The translations under genes were made by a program, and so were the position numbers. Under the pieces are notes generated by a model. It was given only the letters and a program-made list of their open reading frames with translations, ran no database searches and had not been told where the DNA came from. A stretch of DNA of 64,000 nt from Glossina fuscipes (Eukaryota; Arthropoda; Insecta; Diptera; Glossinidae). Shown piece after piece: positions 24,130 through 38,800 of the stretch (the first letter of the stretch is position 1; every line of letters starts with the position of its first letter). Location: positions 287,172-351,171 of the forward strand of contig NW_023998450.1 in assembly GCF_014805625.2 (NCBI RefSeq), given 5' to 3'.

Positions 24130-26828
24130 AAAAAAGTCCTATTGTATATATCAAATTCAGGCGTTGAATTTTTCAATGTTTTGTTAATCTTAGAAGTTAG
24201 CGTGTTGAAGACATAAACGTTGATGTATCGTTAAAGCCGCCCATTTACATCAGAAAATCTGATCATTTCTCTGCTCTTATGCAAAACTTGGGCGTTATCT
24301 CCATCAAACAAAAGAGCTTGGAGAGTGGAAGGCGGGTTGTAATAGAATAGTGGGAAAAAATATATTGCATAATATAATTACTTTAAAATTTTATTTAAAT
24401 ACTTGAAATACTTAAAAACTTATCAGAAAATGAATTTATTTTGTCACATAAAATTAGTTTTATGTGATTATATATACAATCTTGTGACGTTTATGATTTT
24501 AAAGTTTACGAAATTTAATGTTTTTTTAACGCCGCAAGCTTCTATGTGCAATCGTATAAAAGTTCGTTTTAATATTTTAATTTTAAAATTCTTTTTGCAT
24601 AATTAACTGTTCATTTGAGTTGCGGACCATGGCTAACGGTTTGTAACACATCGGTCAATATCTCACGGAATTGACACCTAGTTGTCGTCAAAAACCGAAA
24701 ACCAATATTATTTTCGAATGCCAGTCTCGACATAACACTTGTAAAGATTGAAGACCTAATATTTATTTATGTTTGCATTTAAATGCATATAGTTGCTTAT
24801 TTTATTCTATTTTTAATTTTTAATTTAAAAAATTAAATGAAAATGGAATGTAGACAATTGGCAACAATATGGCTATTATTATAATTTAGAAATTTACAAT
24901 GACTCGGTTCACTCTATTTTAGTTATTTTCCAAACAATAAAAAAATACGAATTTCCTGTGTTAAACAATCATTCTTCTCTAATGACAAACAACTTCTACT
25001 GACAGTTTTGCTTTTCAAATATTGTTCTGGTCAAGTTCATTTAATTTATATGATGCATGCTTTCTCTTCAGCAGTCGCCGTAAAGTACTTTGATTATCTT
25101 TTCCTTACTAATGTGACATGCTTTACACACCCTCAATAAATCTTAGGCATAAATCGCTATTTGTTTAAGCAGTTTAATGAACTTTTCTTGCTCCCTAATG
25201 TCTTATGAAAACATTTTTGCTGTTTCCTTAGCTTGAGATTTTCTTTTTAAAAAAACTTATAAGGAAATATCCGTTTTATTTTTCTTACATCTGTCGCCAT
25301 GTCTCATGGGTGTTTTCTTTGCAGCAAATGGGAACGAATAGAAGAAAAAAAGAAAAGCGTTACTTTCTAATTAATATTTACGCATTCTTATATTACTAAG
25401 CTTACACAATTTAGGGACGCAACGAGTAAATGATATCTATTTTAACTTTTTTTCTGCATTAATTAGAATATAAAATTGGTCAGCTTTCCCTAAGCTCCAA
25501 CGCTACTTACAGGTTAATTTCAGTTACTATGGAAGAAAAATTTCAGTAAACAATTTTAGCTTCCAGTTCTGAGTAAAGTATATATGCACTTAGTGTCTCA
25601 ATTTGAATAAAATATTTTGATTAGCGCATTCGCAAAAACATTATTTAATAAATTAATTGAACTTGATTATCTCTCTACGATATAATTGTCTGTCTCTCAC
25701 GTTAATATTTATATTTGTTTGTCGCTTTTACTTCATAGATCAACTTCAAATTCAAAGGCAGTTGAACTTTTGCATTCATTTGCCAAGCTTGAAGCGATTT
25801 CTTGCTAATATGTTCTATATTGCCGTCAACAAGATCAAATCTAACCACCTGTAAAGTTTTTTGAGCCTGTTTGTGTAACACTGGTACAAATAAATGCTGT
25901 CGGTATAAATGTCAGTTTTTTATAAGTATAGTGTAGATAATGATTGTGAATATACAGATCAATTTTATACATGCTCTGTAACGTGAACATATTAAATAAG
26001 GCTGAATTTTATCAAAAAACTGACAAAATTTATTCGTCTACCTAGTGTATATTCATTACTATTTTAATTTTCTCCTAATATTTCGCGTTGTGTCTTTACG
26101 ACTTTTTTTTTGTTGTTCTAATATTTTAAGTAAAGAGCTTTGACCTCATTGTGTGGTAGGACCATTACTTCTTTCTCTTAACTTGGAATTACTATTGTTT
26201 TACAAACCGCGCGCACATGCAAGAAAAGAGACCGTAATGTGGGAGACATCAACAAGCAACCGGAATTACTTTTCTTTATTTGCTTTGATTACGAACCCAT
26301 CTTTAGTGTACATAAGAAACTTTCAGTATCTCAGTTAGCTTAGGGAATATGTTTTCTTTTTATGTACTAGTTTCTTTTTCTCATTCCATGTTACTAGCTG
26401 ATGTTAAAGAAAATCAAAAGATTTCAAAAAACTGTTACAAAGAGAGCGCAAAAATCGAAAAAGTCTAGAAAGACATAAACAAAGAAAATGAAAAAAGGAG
26501 TAGGAGCTAAACCAAAAAAAAAAAAAAAATCATTAATACTAGTTGACGACAAAAGCGACACTAATACCAGATAATCGCAGATTAACCCTTTTCGCAGTGG
26601 GAATACAGCAAAGTAAGTTCGAGGAAGGAAAAGGTAATAATAGTGAAAGGAATGCAAAGCAAGAAGAATTTCGGTTTGGTTTAAGAATAAGCTCACAGAC
26701 TGACGGTATTGAAATCGCATATAATAGTATAATATCTGAACAGCTGATGACTGTTTAAATGAATTCTCTTTAACGAAAAACCAAACGTGAAAATTAAAGC
26801 TTAATTTGAGAATCACATAATAAAGGAC
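24130..26828 (+). other. Intron DNA, nothing recognised
   Basis: AT-rich intron sequence. Frames at 24403-24606, 25657-25854 and 26153-26338 have no known motif. The long minus-strand frame at 26424-26882 is partly the antisense reading of the repeat that starts near 26829 and of a poly-A tract at about 26513-26529, so it is not a gene. Confidence 0.6.
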
Positions 26829-27456
26829 AAAACAAGTAAGAAAGTTATATTCAGCAGGGGCCGAATCTAGCACACCCAACACTATGGTGTCCGCATTTTA
26901 CTCTGTTAGTTCTTTATTTTGATAGCCATATCGCTGGTATTATTAAGACAAAATTAATCTACCATATTCACTAGAGTTAACCCAATTTTAGACATATAAT
27001 ATATCTCCATTTGAGGAATGCACAAAACAATTTTAAACATACCGTCTTGTTTGCCTTATGAGAAACTAGCATAAAACCTCAAAAAGTTTTTTCCCGATTG
27101 GAAGCTACCGGGCTTCTAACTTTTATAATTTTTGAATAACTTTTATAAATTTTGAGCCAAAATCCACAAATTGTTGCGTTCAGCTTACGCGCCACTACGG
27201 GCTTCTGCTCTAACCAATTTGGACCTTTTTCAATACAAACCCGCGTTCAAAAACTTCCAACTAAATTTGAAGTCGGTGTCTTCGTTTTTTAGATATACAA
27301 AGACTTTCCACAGACACACAGATCAGAAATGGTCTAAACAATTTAGAATTGCACACTGATCAAGCACATGTATGTACTTTATAGGAGCTCTGAAGCTTCT
27401 TTCTATGAAAAAGCAAAAAATGAGTATACCCCCATCCTTCAGTGGTCGGTATAAAA
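26829..27456 (+). mobile_element. Dispersed inverted-repeat element, copy 1 (worn)
   Basis: About 630 bp beginning AAAACAAGTAAGAAAGTTATATTC and ending near AGTGGTCGGTATAAAAA. The start matches the element at 54.6 kb over some 25 bases, and the same antisense peptide EYNFLTCFV can be read from both. The end has the same layout as that copy: TGTACTTTATAGGAGCTCT followed by TATACC and GGTATAAA. The inverted ends are degraded here. It has no coding capacity, so it would be a non-autonomous element. I recall similar sequences from introns of higher flies but cannot name the family. Confidence 0.65.
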
Positions 27457-30400
27457 ATAAATTAATAAACAAAACAATCAGATTCGATTTAATGCGATTC
27501 AAGAAATAAACATATGGTAGCTTTTGAGAAAATTTTGTCCTTTCTGGGAAAGACCATAAGATACCGAAAAAGAAAAGGAACTATGTGAACGAATTGTAGA
27601 TGTAAGACTTTATTCCAAGTTTTTCCGCGCTATACATTGACGTGAAAAGCTAACAAAATATGGCGTAAAATTAATGAAGTTCCAAATAATGAGGCGGTGC
27701 CGGAGACTAACGTTCACGGGATTGCGTCAAACTGACAAACGAATACAACTTAAAACAAAATGAAACGTTATCTTTTAGAGGCTCGTCTAGGCCGATGTAG
27801 GAGATTATAATGGTGTAATTGCTTGCCGCGATTTTTTGCGCCTAGGTCTAAAATCCATTAGTCAGCGAGACTGGGAAACCTTTTTGCCAGTTATTGTTGT
27901 ATTTTTTATATTACAACAAATCTTCGTCGTAGCCTTCTTTGCGTAGAAAATCATCTTTGTTTTTTTTAAGAGAAGAAAGAGTCAACAACTATGCTCTTAA
28001 CATAGCGAACTAAATAGCGAGCAAAATAATAAAACGGCTCAAAATGAAAAGTAGTAATTGCTTTGAGGGCTTTGATATTTCCATGTTAACGTAAGTATCC
28101 TGCGCGGTCATTCTCGTTTCTTGTCACAGAAAACATGCTGCTAAATATGTGTTGATATAATGTCGCAAATCTATCAAATGTTTCCGTGTTCTTTTTTAGT
28201 TGCGTATATACAAAGCCAAGAAGACGTGGCGCTATGAAGATTTCTAAATTTTAGGTTCGCTCTTTCTATACGCCTATGCAGATATTTTTTCTAGCTTACA
28301 CAGAATATATATTAATATATAAGAGTAACTGCTACTTATAATGCCCAGAGTGCGTCATCAATTTACCATACACGACTGCCTGTTCACAATATATAACGGG
28401 CGTACATCTGTAAAAACTTTAAATAGTGCAGTATACGATATAATTAAGGTGTGCCTACAATGATAGTGTGCTCACAATGAAAATAAATAAAGAAACTTAC
28501 ACACAAAATATTAAATTAATTCTAACTTAGGCAAATTGATTTGCTTTTTGATTTTCTTGATTAGTATACTTTGACTCAACATATTTTCGCGCCAAGACTT
28601 TCGACTTTTTGTACAACAAGAACTTAAAGTCCACATAGTGACGTTTATATTCGATGCAATCATTATGTGCGGGAAGCCGGTCTTTTGTTACGTTCATCAT
28701 TATATCAAAAATGAATTTACTAATATTTAACGTATATTCGTTTTTACTACATTATGCTTTGTTGTGAAACTTAGTGAAAAAGCAACTCACATACTATTAT
28801 TTACTTATTAAAGATATATGTTAAGTACATTTTTCTCTCAACATTGAAAAGCGACTGTGGTGTCAATTTCACTTCTAAAAAACCACATACCGCGGACGAT
28901 AGTTATTATTGCAATGTTTAGTTTAGGTTAATTGACTGTTTATTTCGTTTACACTCTTGTAACAAAATAGGTTTCTCTTTTGACGCAAACGATCTTCTAC
29001 ATTAACCAAACCAATAAACTGCCGTTCACAATTCTTTCAACGTCTCTTCTATATCGATCTTAAAATTATTCGTTTTTTCGTAAAGGGTAACCTTTTTGAC
29101 GTTATATACTATTATGGGTTACCAATCGGATGAAAAACTGTGCAAGAAGCCCATTTCTTTCTTTATATATTTTGTTAAAAGACAGCACAATTAGCTTTGG
29201 CGGATGGTGTAGAAATTTGTGCGCAAAGCCATAAACTAGAGCTTAATTCCGAATAACCAACAAATCTGCTACCGTAGTAAGCGTGAAAAAATTTAAATTA
29301 CCTGTGGATTTACTACTCTGAATAGTAAACTTCTTGGCTAACATAACCCTGCTATGAAAAACCGTAATAACCTAACCAAAAGTCAAATGTATTCATAAAT
29401 AAAATAAAAAAGAATCGAATGTACAAAACACGTACGGAGAAGAAACATAAATAAAAAAGATTCAATAAACAAAGGGACAATGAAAAAAAATACGCAAAAG
29501 TAACGGCCAAATAGCATTTTTACATCACCAATCACCAATTAAATTACCGCCGCTTTACGTTGCGCAATACTTGGTGCTTCAATAACCACCTCCCTAGGGC
29601 CTTCACGAATCTGTCAATATTTCGGTCTCTTATTAAAAAAATAACGCCAAATCTACAATAACAGAGACAAAATTTCGAACCGCAGAGATAATCTAAAATG
29701 TTGCTTAAATACTTTTAAAATCTACTACCAAGAATTATATCTCCATTATCACGGCAGCGGAATGCAATTTTCGCGCCCCTAATAACGGAAGTCTACTATG
29801 CAAGATTTTTTATTCAAATTTTAATTTTCTTTCTATAATATACCTTTTCTTTGACGCGGACGGACATCTTCCTCGGCTTGCAGAAGTTTTTCATCGAAAT
29901 TTATTAAAGCATATGACGAACATAAAATTGAGAAACCTTTAATGCGAATCGATATAAAAAATGAAAAGGAAATAAAATACATCTCTCTTCGGACTTATGT
30001 TTGTGCACTCTAAAACGCAGAAGTATAAATATTTTATTCGCATCACGAAAACTTTAACGTTGCCTTTGTCCGTACACATAACGAGTATGATTGAGCAAGC
30101 AGCGTAATATCTTCTAAAATAACAGCAGTACTTATATTACGTTAATAGAGATCCGCCTCAGTAGACAAATAGATACGAATTGCGACCACCAAATCGGTGT
30201 TCGCTAATTCAAGTCTCAAGTGCGGTAGAGTTGTCTCTAGTCATAGATATAATAAGTGTTCGATCAGTAAGGGCAGAACACATATCGATGGGGCAATCAT
30301 CCACTAGACTGCGCCCATAATTTCCCTATTTCTTTGCGTCTCCTCACTTCTTTCCGGCAATCAACGTGTTATGCGAATAGGGGACATCTCCTAAGTGATT

Positions 30401-30854
30401 GGTCCTATTGCAAAATAAAAAAAAAAAGAAGCAGCTATCTGAAAATGACTCCACGCTAGTTTCAACCTTACAATTTGAAAATAGTCATGACATTGCGAAA
30501 ATATTCTTCAGCTGATCATAATTGTTGTGCTGCTTTTGAGGCATTAAAATGCATATATTATTGAATAATTGACAAACAAAGTCAGTTATATTCATTACAA
30601 AAATCTTGTACGACGTCCGGCTTCGATCTCTGTTTAATATATAGATGTGTTTCTCTTACTTCAATTGTTGGACACATATTATTAATTTAAAATTCACTAC
30701 ACATATAATACCGGGATGTTCGTGCCGCCAAGTGGTGTTTGTCGTTGTAAAACGTTTACATTAGTATTCTATTTCATTTTAATTAATTTTATATGATTTA
30801 ATGTCAATTTGGGGTTAATTGTATTATCGAAATTTTTTTTTTAACTATTTGCAG
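27457..30854 (+). other. End of the 17.2-kb intron, nothing recognised
   Basis: AT-rich sequence with no long open frame and no recognisable element. It ends in TTTTTTTTAACTATTTGCAG, a strong polypyrimidine tract and acceptor for the exon at 30855. Confidence 0.65.
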
Positions 30855-30985
30855 TCATTCCTACATTACAATTGGATTTGGGTTCAAATTTAAATCCAGA
30901 GGACATCGAAGAAGGTGACGATGTATATTTCGAGTGTAAAGTTCATGCCAATCCAGCTGCCTATAAAGTGATATGGAAACACAAT
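30855..30985 (+). CDS. Sidestep-family receptor, internal exon 3 of 5 (first half of the next Ig domain)
   Basis: The exon follows ACTATTTGCAG and ends AACACAAT before GTAAGT. Its first two bases complete a Phe codon split with the exon ending at 13669, then 43 codons follow, leaving in phase 0. IPTLQLDLGSNLNPEDIEEG is the linker and A strands; DVYFECKVHANP holds the first Ig cysteine (residue 127), and VIWKHN the core tryptophan (140). SSLNP-xDI-EGDDVYFEC is a hallmark arrangement of Sidestep-family fourth Ig domains. Its distance from the previous exon is large (17.2 kb), but matching phases and family order place it next. Confidence 0.92.
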
Positions 30986-31159
30986 GTAAGTTAATAATAA
31001 AATAATAAAAAATATATACTGAAAAAAACCATTTGTTTATATTTATCTTTAATTTGTACTAAATTAGAAAAAAGCCTAAAGAAAAGAAAACATGAGACAA
31101 TATTGACTTTTTGGGAAAAATTCTACAATAATATAAATATAAAATACATAGATATACAA

Positions 31160-31163
<4 letters not shown>

Positions 31164-31192
<29 letters not shown>
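31164..31192. repeat. (AC)n microsatellite
   Basis: About 14 uninterrupted AC units, 180 bp downstream of the exon at 30855. Confidence 0.95.
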
Positions 31193-31196
<4 letters not shown>

Positions 31197-34100
31197 TAAA
31201 CATACACACGCACATACATGCTTGCACACGCATGCACATGCACGAACTTACTTACGTATTTATATATATGTAAACGTAAATTGTTAAATAAAATAAACTT
31301 CACCACTGCATGTAAACATAGGCAGAGTACTCGAAGTTGTAAAACAATAACAAATGATTGACTTAAATTTCAGAGTTAAAGTTTGATTAGCTTAAGTTGA
31401 GACCAAAGTACAATAGCTGTGCATAAATATAGGAATATGTGTATGTGCATAGACAAAACAATTTGTAAAATTCATTAGAAATTTGAATTTTAAAAAAGCA
31501 GTAAAGGAGAAAGATTGAAAGTGGAAGAGAAAGAAAGACAACGAAGGTAACGCGCCTAAAGCATTGGTTTCGCAAGTTTGTTCTAACTTTCTTGTAAAAT
31601 AAGGACATATTAATGTTCGTACATTGGCTTGCATTTGCGTATTGTCACAAGTTTGCAATAGTAGAGTTTTGTATAACATTTCAAGTATGAGTATGTTATT
31701 TAGACATATTTAATTAATTTGTAGCAATTAAATGTTGTTTTCAATTTTCTTGATTGCACACATCGGTATCCACTGCTGCACTTTCAAACAAGCGCATATG
31801 CATAAACGCTCTTACACACACAGAAATAGAAACAAATTTATATACCTTCATATATACGGACATTTAACTCAATTTCTACAACAAACAAGCAAACGCAGGC
31901 ACACTCACTACTCAATTTTCCATGCACATATAAAATAGACAGGCACATGTAGTTCGTTCTGTTTAAAAACTACAAGTATTCTGTATACATATACAGGCGC
32001 ACATATATTTTTATTCAATTTGTATATTTGTACCTTTTTATATATAATATGCACGTATGTTTGTGTTTTGTGTATATATTTGTGTGCATGTACACACTTA
32101 TATTGCATAACAATTTTACTATTATTTTATGTGCTGCAGTAAGTCTTCAATTGTTTTTAACATTTGACCTAAAATGTAATACAAAGGAGGAAGGAAAATA
32201 TGTCTGCGTGTGTGTATTTGTGTACGTAGATAACTTTTTGCTTTATTGTACTTGTTGTACAGCTTTAGTGTTAGATTTATTTTATGCAATCAACAATATA
32301 CGTATACAGTTACAGAAGAAGTACATCAACAACGTACATTACTGCGTTTACCTATATATAGATCCAGCTTAAATGTAGATTTTGTTTTTTATTTAAATAC
32401 ATGAACACATACAACATATACATATACTACAATATATATATATACTAAAGTATTCAAGTAGAAAATAATATAGCTTTTCTTATTTTCTCATTGAAATTCT
32501 TGGCAATTGTTGCTTAAGTAATAACAGAATTCAACTAAAAAACAAATTTATATATATGTAGACCTTTACATTCAGCAGCCAGGTATGAATATACTAAAAT
32601 CTGCTAATATTGCCATTGTGTTTGTAACGTGAATAAGCCTGTCTTTAATCACTCTACAATATGTAAAGTGTACGTCTTTCATGACCAATGGGTCTAAGAG
32701 GACTTAGTTATGACTATCTTCGATTGGTTCGGCGGTACAGTTGCTCAGTAATATAGACTTCTTCACCTTGAGTTCATAAATGATCCTTCACTCAGCTGTC
32801 CAGCTGCAGCGCTTTATGCTTATGTACCGAAAAGGTTCCTATCAGCACATCGCCAGACAGAAAAAGCTAAGATGTTAAATTAATTTCAAATTTCAGCACA
32901 AACTTCTCTAAGGTATACGTCAGTTTTCATTTATTCTTTTCTCGTAAATACGCTTGTTCTTGAGAAGACTTGTCCTCCTTTACACTACTAGAAGAAATAG
33001 GTAAAAAAAAAGATTTTTTCTATAAGAATCACACGTTCGCCTGTAAAAGAAAATAAATTCCGTGCATCCTGCTTCCTTGCTGTGAAACTCTGATCGCTTT
33101 ACCTGGATATGTGCGATATAATGGCAAAAACTCGCAACAGAAAATTGCAATAATTTTGCATACATTTGATAATAAGGTTTATTTATAGGTATCGTAGCTT
33201 GTAACATGAGTAATGGAAAACCTCTATATATGAATGCCTCACTTGCCGAGTCAGTTGTCTTCATAAAACGAAACGTAGCGAAAAGTGATAAAATGGTTTA
33301 TTTACATTATTTTACTCCGTAGTGTCAATAGCAAGAAAAAACTAGCTTCGCATGTATTTGACTTTTAATTACTGTGTACAAAAGTTTCTTAATTATGTTT
33401 TTTAATGCGATAGAATTGGCTTTCGGAATAAATTATCTATTATTGAATGTCTACAAAAATTTTATCATTTAGTGCTCTAAGTGCTTATTATTGCAGAAAT
33501 TTATTTTCAAGGTGTACAGTATAAAGGAGTCAGTCGAGTGCCTTGAAATAGAAATTAGGGTTAATCGGTTTGCAAGTAAAGCATTCAAATCCTACATGAA
33601 AACAGAGGATAATCTAGCCCCTGAGGGATAGGAAGATGACCTGGTCCTAATAACTATATCTGCATCCAGGTTACAAATCCTTATGCATCTGAAAAGCGTA
33701 TTTGGCAATTAAAATTGGCTAAGAGCGCTAGGAAAGATGAAGATACAGAGACGCAGATAGTTGGAAGGAACATTTTAGAACCAAACCACGTATGTAATAC
33801 AAGTAATGTTAAAAAAAGTTTTCATGAGAAAGTTTTTAAATGGTTTGTATTCGTCTAATCTCAATATATGTCCTTGTTGTTCGTAGTTTAGAATGCACAA
33901 ACATCTTCGCCATTAGGAAAATTTCTTTGCTATAGCTCGTGTATTAGTTAATTAATCACGTTCTTGTGAATCATACATGCAATAATTTTTCTTGAAACAA
34001 TTCATTTTAATTTCTTATAACAACTTTTTAATGATAGCTCAGACAACTTTAATCAAACTAATTATTAATTTAAGTTGCGTGCTCAATTGTTAATTGTCAA

Positions 34101-35581
34101 TGGTTATGAATACTTGAGAACATGTGAACACAACAATAACATCAAACAAAGTAATAACACCAGTGTAATCTAACACTTAAACACAGAGACCCCATATGAA
34201 CAGAAACTCATACTGTCGCAATAAAAAGTTTGAAAAGGAAAACATTAATTACATTATCCGCACAGGTGGCTCAAGCAATAAATAAAATATTTTCCTTTCT
34301 ATAGTGTGTTATGGAAAAACTTTAAAATGTTCTTATATACGTGAAAGGCTTTGTGTGAAACCTTATTGCAATTCTATGAATTTTATGCTTACGTATGTAT
34401 GAGTATGTGTGTGTATAAATGCGTTATGATATAAGAAAGACATTGTTATGACAACATGTAGCGTACTTTGCGCAAGTTTTGTGAACGTCATCATGAAGGC
34501 GTACTAATTGTAACATTCCAGATGTTGGTCTCAAAAATATGAGGCAGACATGTTAGTGACATATTGAGCTGATTTTCTCTTGAAATGTCTTGATCAATAT
34601 CTTCCGTGCTAGAACTGATATCAATGGTAGACCTGGGCTAATTGTTTTGATACTAATAAGGTAGTATTAAATCTTCTGAAAATGAAAACCCAACCAGACT
34701 TTAAGCTGCTGTCAAGAAATAAAAATTTTTTTGAAGTGATTGGTATCCAAAATTCGCTTCAAAACCAATAAAGCTATCATAGTACGCTATACGCTTCGTT
34801 TTATTTTTATTCTAAAGAATATTTCGCTTTTAATTAAATATATATGGCTCTATTGTTGAAGTCATTTATTTAATGAATTTTTGCCGTAGCTTTCGCTTTA
34901 CCACCCATTAGCAGATTTTCTTATATAATGACTGCACAATCCCGTATCGTTTTGCAGCACATTTTGAAACTTATCAATTTTAAATTAATAACAATAATAC
35001 AATTTTGTTTTATTAATAACTTATACGTTGAGGTAAATTTCTCGTAAAATTCTAATTTGTTGAAAAAATATTCTCAAATATTTTATTACCATTAAATATT
35101 TATGAAATCTTTAGAAAATACTTTTATAGCAATTATATGAAATAATTTTGCTATAAGAAATTTTCTGAAAGAAAGAAGTTCGTAAAGGAGCGGAGAAGCG
35201 AGTGAAAAGTGCAAACCATTATTTATAACCATTGTTTACGAGGAAGCATTAGTTCTTATGCATGCGTATGCTATTACAGTTATTCAAAATTTATTACACA
35301 ATAAAACCATGAAGTACAGGCGTACGTATGAGTACCACTTAATAATAAAAAAAAGTTATCGCCAAAGCTTTACTGTTGTGCACATTTGTATGTAAATGTT
35401 GAACGTAGTTAGCTCCTATGGATGTTGGGTAGAACTTTTTAACTATCAACGGATGAAAATGTATTAATTTTGCGCTTTCTTTTCAATTTCTCCTCAAAAA
35501 GGATCTAGAGCGTATTTATTATTCTCTTGGTTATCGAAGAGAGACCGACCCATAGGTAAACATTGTTCGCATTAATTTATT

Positions 35582-35833
35582 TTATTCTTCATAGATCAAG
35601 TGCGAAGTACGTTTTTCTATAAATTTATGCAACTTTACGACGTAACCTGTCCATATAGCCATATTCCTATAATAGCAAATTCCAAAAGTTATATCGCGAC
35701 GTAGTTCCCGAGGTGTGTGAGTGACGTTGTTACCGATCTTGTTAAATAATTGTGCAGCTTCTGGCAAATTCTTTATATTTACTTGAGATATGGTGGATAT
35801 CCCATACACGCTGGAGGCATTAATTTGGCTCAT
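35582..35833 (-). other. Unassigned 83-codon open frame
   Basis: The frame has ordinary, protein-like composition (for example LPEAAQLFNKIGNNVTHTP and RRDITFGICYYRNM) with no simple sequence. I recognise no family. It has no visible splice context or neighbour of known function, and could be a piece of a degraded mobile element or a chance frame. Confidence 0.2.
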
Positions 35834-38800
35834 TAAATTAATTCGCTTAATCTATCTATTTTCGCGAATGATTTCATTTCATTAATAGGACAATAGGCCG
35901 TGGCGAAACTTTCTTTTTCCACGATCCACTTATTTTGCTGCTCTCGAGAATCGCAAGGCACCAGAGAATTTTTACAATAACAGTATAACAGAAATAACCG
36001 GCACGCGTCTCTTCTTCTTGACGGTCACACACACAAAAGCTTAACAAAAGATTTTCAGGCTTCTAATGTCAGCTACAGCAGAGGTCACGCGTTGTTACAT
36101 TTATTTCACCCTCATTTAAAGTGAAAGCACAGACTGTCAAAGTTTGAACTCTACTCCAAGCTATTGCCAATAAGGGATATCAGGGATAATTTACGTTACA
36201 CCTAATATAAGTAACACTGCTGGCTCTTGTATGTAAAATAAATCTAATATGCTTAGCATAGGTGTGGAACAGAAATGAGGTACAATGTTGGTTGTTACAA
36301 CTTTACTTAGCACCGAAATTAGTTACTATATTATAATAATTTAATAATTATTAATATTGTCAGCGCAAGATCCTAACAAGCACATTCCGAGCGCTTTTCA
36401 AAGGTTTAGTTATTTATTTAAAATTATTACAACTTGGTTACATCCAATGATCGTATAATAGCAAGATAGAATTTTTAGAGCAAAAGCTATAATACTTTTG
36501 TAGTACATAAAGAGCTGCGCAAAATGCTATTTAATTTAGGGAGACAACTCTCCTTGACAGAAGGTGTTGAGCCAACTCATGTAAGCGCATGAGAATATAA
36601 TTCAATCAATATAAAAATCTTATAAAAATCTAATAATAAACTGTGAGGGTGGAACTTTGCAATGGTCACTTAACAACCGGTACTAGACATAGCTTAGTCA
36701 GTTTGCGACACAAAAAATCTTCTAAGTTAGTCAGTTAATTTCATTCGAATGCGATATGGACAGATTGCGCATATTAAGGAGTACTAAGTTTATCTTACGT
36801 TGGTTAAACTTTACGAATATGAAGTTTCTTGAAGAACGACGAGTATAAGAACACACATCGCGTTTTCTGTAACAAAGGACAATTGCTCTTCAGTATTTCT
36901 TATCAATCAAATCCCTAAATATAGCTGTACTAAGTATCTAAACATGCATCTAAATAGAAAACAAAAAGGGCACGTATTGGCTGGTTGATCAAAAATGAAA
37001 GTGAAAAAGTAAGGTGAAGACGTGACTAAATTCAAAGATTAAAGTCTTAAAGCCCTAGCATCTAAGGCTGTCGACTTTATTGAACGCGAAAATGTTATCT
37101 TCATTTTTCTTGTAAAACTTGACTGCATAGAGTAAAGGGTGGGACTGCTTCTTCCATAGAAAATGGGAAAAATTTTTGGGCGAGCTTTTCAAATAAAATA
37201 TTTCTAGAAATGGCTGTTTTATACAACAACAAATGCCGTTTTTTACTCAAGTCATTGTGCTTTATCGCAAGTAACATTGCAATGAATCTGCTAATGCTCT
37301 TTCTGAAGGAGTGATAAAGTTGTTTCTTGACCGCTGGCGAATTTTTTTTCTTTTTTATGTGCACGTTTATATGCGATCTAATTTGTAATAAGACACAAAT
37401 CGGCTGACCTTTAAATTTTAGACGAGCCTTAGCCTTCTCTAAGGATAACCCAGAGTGGATATATTGGCTTGGTTTCATTAACTAAGAAGTTCTTGCGCAT
37501 TGATCTGGGACGTTGAAAGTAGTTTCATTTTGTTTAAAACTTGCTAATCGATAACCGCATTTATCAGCTTAACAAAGAAAGAAAATCCTTTGACAACGGA
37601 ACCCTCCAGTGGGAATAATGCTACATGTATTAATCTATTTCCATGAGATGGTAGCGCTATTTTTGGACGTTACGACAAATTCCTTAAGATGAAAAGAAGG
37701 ATTGTGTTTGAGCCGATTCTACTGAGCCAACGATAGCAACGACAGAACGAAGACATTTCCAGTCTACTCATAAGCACGTGGTCTTCGAATTCTCGTGAAC
37801 AGCGCTTGTTAAAGCCTGTTTAACATGAAATATAAAAAAATGCTTAGAAATATCATCGTTGATCCGATAGGGACGCATATTCTTGCGGTCAGCTGAAGGT
37901 TTCCAGTTTTTCATTGCAATCTAAGTTTGACGCTATTCTTGCCATCCTAAACATAAGAAACCAAATCAAACGCAGATCTTTTCAAAAGCTACACTGTGAT
38001 CCTCGAAAGCTATGCCAATAGATTAACTTACCAAGTTTTTATGCCTTTCATCAAGTCAACTAATGGAATGTCTAAATATCCTTTATAAGCAAGAACTTAA
38101 CTAAGAACGTCCAAAAAAGTGATCGGAAGATGCCAAAATTATTTCAAATAAAAAACATAGCTTTTTTGGAAAATTCTATTTTATAGATTTTTTGCGCATT
38201 TTTTTATAGGCGTTTGCACTTTAGCTTAAAATTGCAGCGAAGAACAAACGCTCGACTTCGGCACGATATTCTAAATTTTTGTAGTGTTTGCGTGAATTTT
38301 GCTATTCATAATTGGGACAGAAAACTTACAAGGTAGCGTGTTTACAAACGATTTAATGGGTTAACTTTGGGAATGAAAGCCATTCTCACACAAGCATAGC
38401 CCTATACCACTCAAAAAAGCTCAAATTAGCTTAGAAAGAACCTTAAAAAAAAAGAAGAAATAGGGAGAGAGATATTAAGCGTAACTTCATAAGGTTGTCA
38501 TATGTAGTCTAAATACATCTACAGGGAAAAGTTGTCTGCTCACTGATAGATTTGTAAATAATCGAAAATTTTTTAAAAAGAGTGTCAAAGTAATCTCGAA
38601 TACGGATGCGATTAATTCTAAAAAGAAACCCCACAGAGCGAAAATTATTTGATCGAGATGATCTTGAAGGCATTTATTTTCTATCACTTTCACAATATTG
38701 AAGAAATATTTTTCTTGTTAACATAAAAGACGTTAGCACATGTTGGTAAACATTATTTTTAAAGGATTTTTGTACATAATGAAAGAAACCTATAATTGTA

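Noticed and set aside
26424..26882. 152-codon minus-strand open frame
   Set aside because: Its first part is the antisense reading of the dispersed repeat (the same EYNFLTCFV appears at 54.6 kb) and its Phe run comes from a poly-A tract.
31076..32372. Several frames rich in Cys, Val, His and Tyr on both strands
   Set aside because: They arise from CA/TG and TA repeats just after the exon at 30855.
37101..37478. 125-codon minus-strand frame
   Set aside because: Lys-rich stretch from A-rich sequence, no recognisable motif; kept out of the gene list.
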